64,000 nucleotides of DNA from Apricaphanius iberus (taxonomy: Eukaryota > Chordata > Actinopteri > Cyprinodontiformes > Aphaniidae): positions 1,550,001 to 1,614,000 of the forward strand of contig JAPXFQ010002814.1 in assembly GCA_028564705.1 (NCBI GenBank). Direction: 5' to 3'. This document shows, piece by piece, positions 61,290 through 64,000 of this stretch (position 1 is its first letter; each line of letters starts with the position of its first letter). Below the pieces are notes generated by a model that saw nothing but the letters and a program-made list of their open reading frames with translations, had not been told where the DNA came from and ran no database searches. The translations under genes and the position numbers were made by a program.

Positions 61290-62005
61290 TGCCCACTGTC
61301 TGTCTCAGACACCAACAGAACCTGCTTGGCAGGCTACACCCATATGCATTCTTTTCATGCAGTTTATGCCACCTGCGAGAAATTATGATGTAAGGGACCT
61401 GGGGCTCCTGGCCATACTTGGAGGTCTGGCGGCATTGTTTAGAAAGGATAGAGAAGCCTATAATCATTTGGACAGATCATAAAAATCTCTCAAACTTCCA
61501 TGAAGCCAAACACTTAAATCCCAGAAAGTCCTGCTGGTCTCTTTTCTTCTCAAGGTTTAACTTTGTCTTCTCTTACAGACCCGGTACCAGGAATACTAAG
61601 CCCAATGCCCTACTGAGACAGTTCTCTGCCGATTCCGAGCCCACAGTTGTTTACATTGTTCCTCTCTCCTGTTTAACGGGAGCTGTTTCATAGGGCATAC
61701 AGGATATTGTTCTCAAAGCAAAGCAACAAGATCCTGACCCTGGAATTAGTCCCTTCAATCAGACCTACGTCCCCACCTCAGTCTGACCATAGGTTATCCA
61801 TTGGGCGTTTCCACTGTATCCACTGCCCGTTTTTCCTGTCACCCACAGATTAGCAGAACTGTGGCCCTGATTAGAAGGTTCTTTTGGTGGCCGTCAGGGA
61901 ACAAGGATGTGTGGTATTATGGCCTGCACCACCTGTGCATGCAACAGATGCTATGCAACAGATGCAAATATGTACTTCTCCAGCCTCTACCATTTCCTAC
62001 GTGTC
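61290..62005 (+). mobile_element. Ty3/Gypsy pol fragment: RNase H and integrase zinc finger, decayed
   Basis: The plus strand encodes a piece of a Ty3/Gypsy polyprotein. A NYDVRDLGLLAIL segment near 61380 (the RNase H start, NYD-x-x-x-x-E-L-L-A-I type) is followed, after a frameshift, by an open frame at 61418-61693. That frame has WTDHKNLSNF and FSRFNFVFSYRPGTRNTKPN. The usual KPDAL motif reads KPNAL, so a catalytic Asp is lost. A short linker and FSCHPQISRTVALIRRFFWW (61825-61890) match the integrase N-terminal zinc-binding region. Reverse transcriptase, integrase core and LTRs are absent. The MITE 60651-61280 abuts its left edge. Confidence 0.8.
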
Positions 62006-62159
62006 CATGATCACACATAGCTCTAGGCTTTGTAACAGGCCTTTCTGGATAACGGATGGCCTCCCTGGGACGGATTTTCCCCTCTTTTTTCTCCTTTTCC
62101 CTTTGGACTACTTAATAAAGAACCGAGGGTTATAAAATGGCTCTCTGCTCTGACAACAC

Positions 62160-63930
62160 TTTCCAGGACTGACTGCAAAGGGTTCAGGAAATGGAAATAA
62201 ATATCCAACACCTTGAGGAAAATGGCAGAAACAATACTACTCTCCTTATGGCATGCGATTTTCACCAGCCTGGCAGATCAATGACAACAACACAGAATAC
62301 CACTCCGAACAGATGGCATTTATCGGGAAGAAACCTCCACTCATCAGAAGAGTGGCCAGCACTCAGACGATAGAGACACCCAAGAAGAAAAATAAGGAAC
62401 GTCAAAAGAAACCCCAACAACTAACAACTCGGATTTTCCCCATAAAGAACAGATTCACAGCGCTCACCTCTCGCAGCACACTGAGACTGGCAGATGCACA
62501 GCAAGGTTACCAAAATGTAAATAATGATGAACCAAACACTAAGAAAAGGCCAAAGAGAACAGAAAACAACAGAAGACAGAAAACGCTTGCTTTATTTATG
62601 ACATGACATTCATGATGGATCGGATTATGCATCAATACAAGTGTCTTTAATTGTCCACACGTGATAGTAAAATCAATTTCTGAGAGGATTCCATCGATTA
62701 TTGAGAACGACCCAGACCTAGAAAAAGTTGTTCATGCTGGAGCTTCTGATATCTCTCTGAAAAAATCAGAAATTATAAAGAAAGACTTGTTGGATTTACT
62801 CTAGAAATTCAACAACCCCAACATAGAGCTTCATGTATCTGGACCGATTCCAGCAATGGCGTCAAACGAAGAATATAGCAGAATGAAATCATTCAGCAGG
62901 TTTGTTAAAACTGTGCTGAAAGGTCATTTTGATTTCTGAATAATTTTAAGGTTTTTTGTGAAAGGAAGAGCTTGTTTACAAGAAACAAACGTAACATAAA
63001 TAAGAAAGGTCAGAGGCTTTATCTTTTGAACTTCTTTTCTCATGTGAACCCAACACTCTGTTCTCAAACCGAGATAAAGACGTCAGAATCAGCTCGCACA
63101 GTATCAGCTGATACACAGTGGTCACCAACCAGATGGCACAACTGGAACACACATATGTCACTCTCTTTTCATAGATAAAACAACTGGCGCACCTGATACA
63201 TCAGCTGATGCAAAAGACAACAGAGATGACCAAGCTGAATCACACATTGGGAAACAAAGACGTAATCCCTCCAAATGATCATCCTCCACCTCCTTGCCAC
63301 CCATATCTTACAGGCCCTTATCTGAAGCCCTTCAAACCGAAATGAGCAGGGGCGTTCTCCTTACCCCAAGGCTGGAACCACGCCCATACCATAAACAATG
63401 TGGCTCTCCACTACACCTCAAAGTGTCTGATATCTAATATCGACTGGACACCACTTATAGACTGCACATTTCTCAACAAAATGATCCGGTAACTTTGAGC
63501 AATAGATCCCTACACACTAAAAACACTTATAAACAAACAGCACAGAATCTTATAATAGTATCTACCAAAAATAGTCTCAACCAGTGAAAGAGATATTAGG
63601 GTAGCTACATTAAATATTAGGATAGCTAAATTAAACATTAGATCTCTATCAGGAAAGTTCCGCCTAATCAATGATTTCATCATTACACAAGTTAAACATT
63701 CTCCGTTTCTTTCCAAAACTTTGCTAGTTAAAAATAATGAATAAAAAACAGTAATGATAGAGACTTGTCCAGCAAAGTATTATTTCATTAGTGAGAGCAG
63801 AAACAAGAGAAGAGGCAGCGGGCTGGCTGCAGTCGTTCACAGCTCTAAAACCTGAAAAAAGTTTCTCTAGGTGAAATTTAATCTTTCGAATATCTGGATG
63901 TTTAGAAAAAGAATAAATCAAACAAAGTCA
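62160..63930 (+). mobile_element. L2-clade LINE 5' half: ORF1 with esterase domain and start of endonuclease, decayed
   Basis: A plus-strand frame at 62253-62606 is Lys/Arg-rich like an L2 ORF1 body. Near 62727-62900 follow VVHAGASDISLKKSEIIKKD and NIELHVSGPIPAM, resembling the C-terminal SGNH-type esterase of L2 ORF1 (the family's GTND motif reads GASD here). A stop codon splits this domain. Near 63625 AKLNIRSLSGKFRLINDFI marks the start of the ORF2 apurinic-type endonuclease, and SRNKRRGSGLAAVVHSS and SFEYLDV appear near 63790-63900. Several stops and a deletion between these parts show decay. The LINE is cut at 63936 by the Tc1 element. Residue identities are from recalled family motifs. 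Confidence 0.75.
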
Positions 63931-63936
63931 TATATA

Positions 63937-64000
63937 CAGTTGGGCAAAACAGTATTTAGTCAGCCACCGATTGTGCAAGTTCTCCCATTTAAAATAATGA
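63937..64000 (+). mobile_element. Left terminal repeat of a Tc1 element running off the window
   Basis: After a TA (63935-63936) the sequence starts cagttgggcaaaacagtatt, then tagtcagccaccgattgtgc and aagttctcccattt. This is the terminal inverted repeat of a widespread fish Tc1 family, judged from memory. The rest lies beyond the window. Confidence 0.85.

Overview
The window reads as nuclear DNA of a teleost fish, probably a percomorph. It is AT-rich with no operon-like gene packing. It is full of decayed transposable elements of types common in ray-finned fish (Tc1/mariner, hAT-type MITEs, L2 and Rex1-like LINEs, a Ty3/Gypsy fragment). The only confident host coding sequence is two short spliced exons. 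I saw no bacterial genes, no CRISPR array, and no tRNA or rRNA gene.

Host gene: two minus-strand exons, 29817-29888 and 6822-6921, have canonical splice sites and compatible phases. Joined, they encode the first half of a mannose-6-phosphate-receptor-homology (MRH) domain, closest in recalled motifs to the glucosidase II beta subunit. The 22.9-kb intron between them is roughly one-third recognisable transposon. The other exons were not found with confidence and may lie outside the window or be too divergent to see.

Layout: 1-5 kb is mostly unassigned and holds a relic of a hAT-like family. A GC-rich poly(A)-tailed LINE 3' end (probably L1 clade) sits at 5.0-6.2 kb and again, longer and inverted, at 34.1-36.7 kb, where an 11-bp target-site duplication fixes both ends. 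From 8 to 29 kb the intron carries hAT-type elements (8.1, 22.6, 23.2 and 26.6 kb), Tc1 relics (12.4, 15.0 and 20.3 kb), an L2 3' end (15.3 kb) and a Rex1-like LINE split by one hAT insertion. From 37 to 46 kb there are LTR-like and Harbinger-like sequences and more MITEs (41.0, 43.0 and 43.6 kb). From 47 to 59 kb there are more Tc1 relics and an L2 relic. From 60 to 64 kb a MITE, a Gypsy pol fragment and the 5' half of an L2 LINE (ORF1 esterase plus endonuclease start) are followed by the terminal repeat of a Tc1 element that runs off the window.

Family names come from recalled consensus motifs, not a database search. Element boundaries are firm where a target-site duplication is stated and approximate elsewhere. 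No new functional system was found. The most informative signals are the split MRH gene, the datable nested insertions, and a templated 83-bp filler insertion at 37.8 kb.
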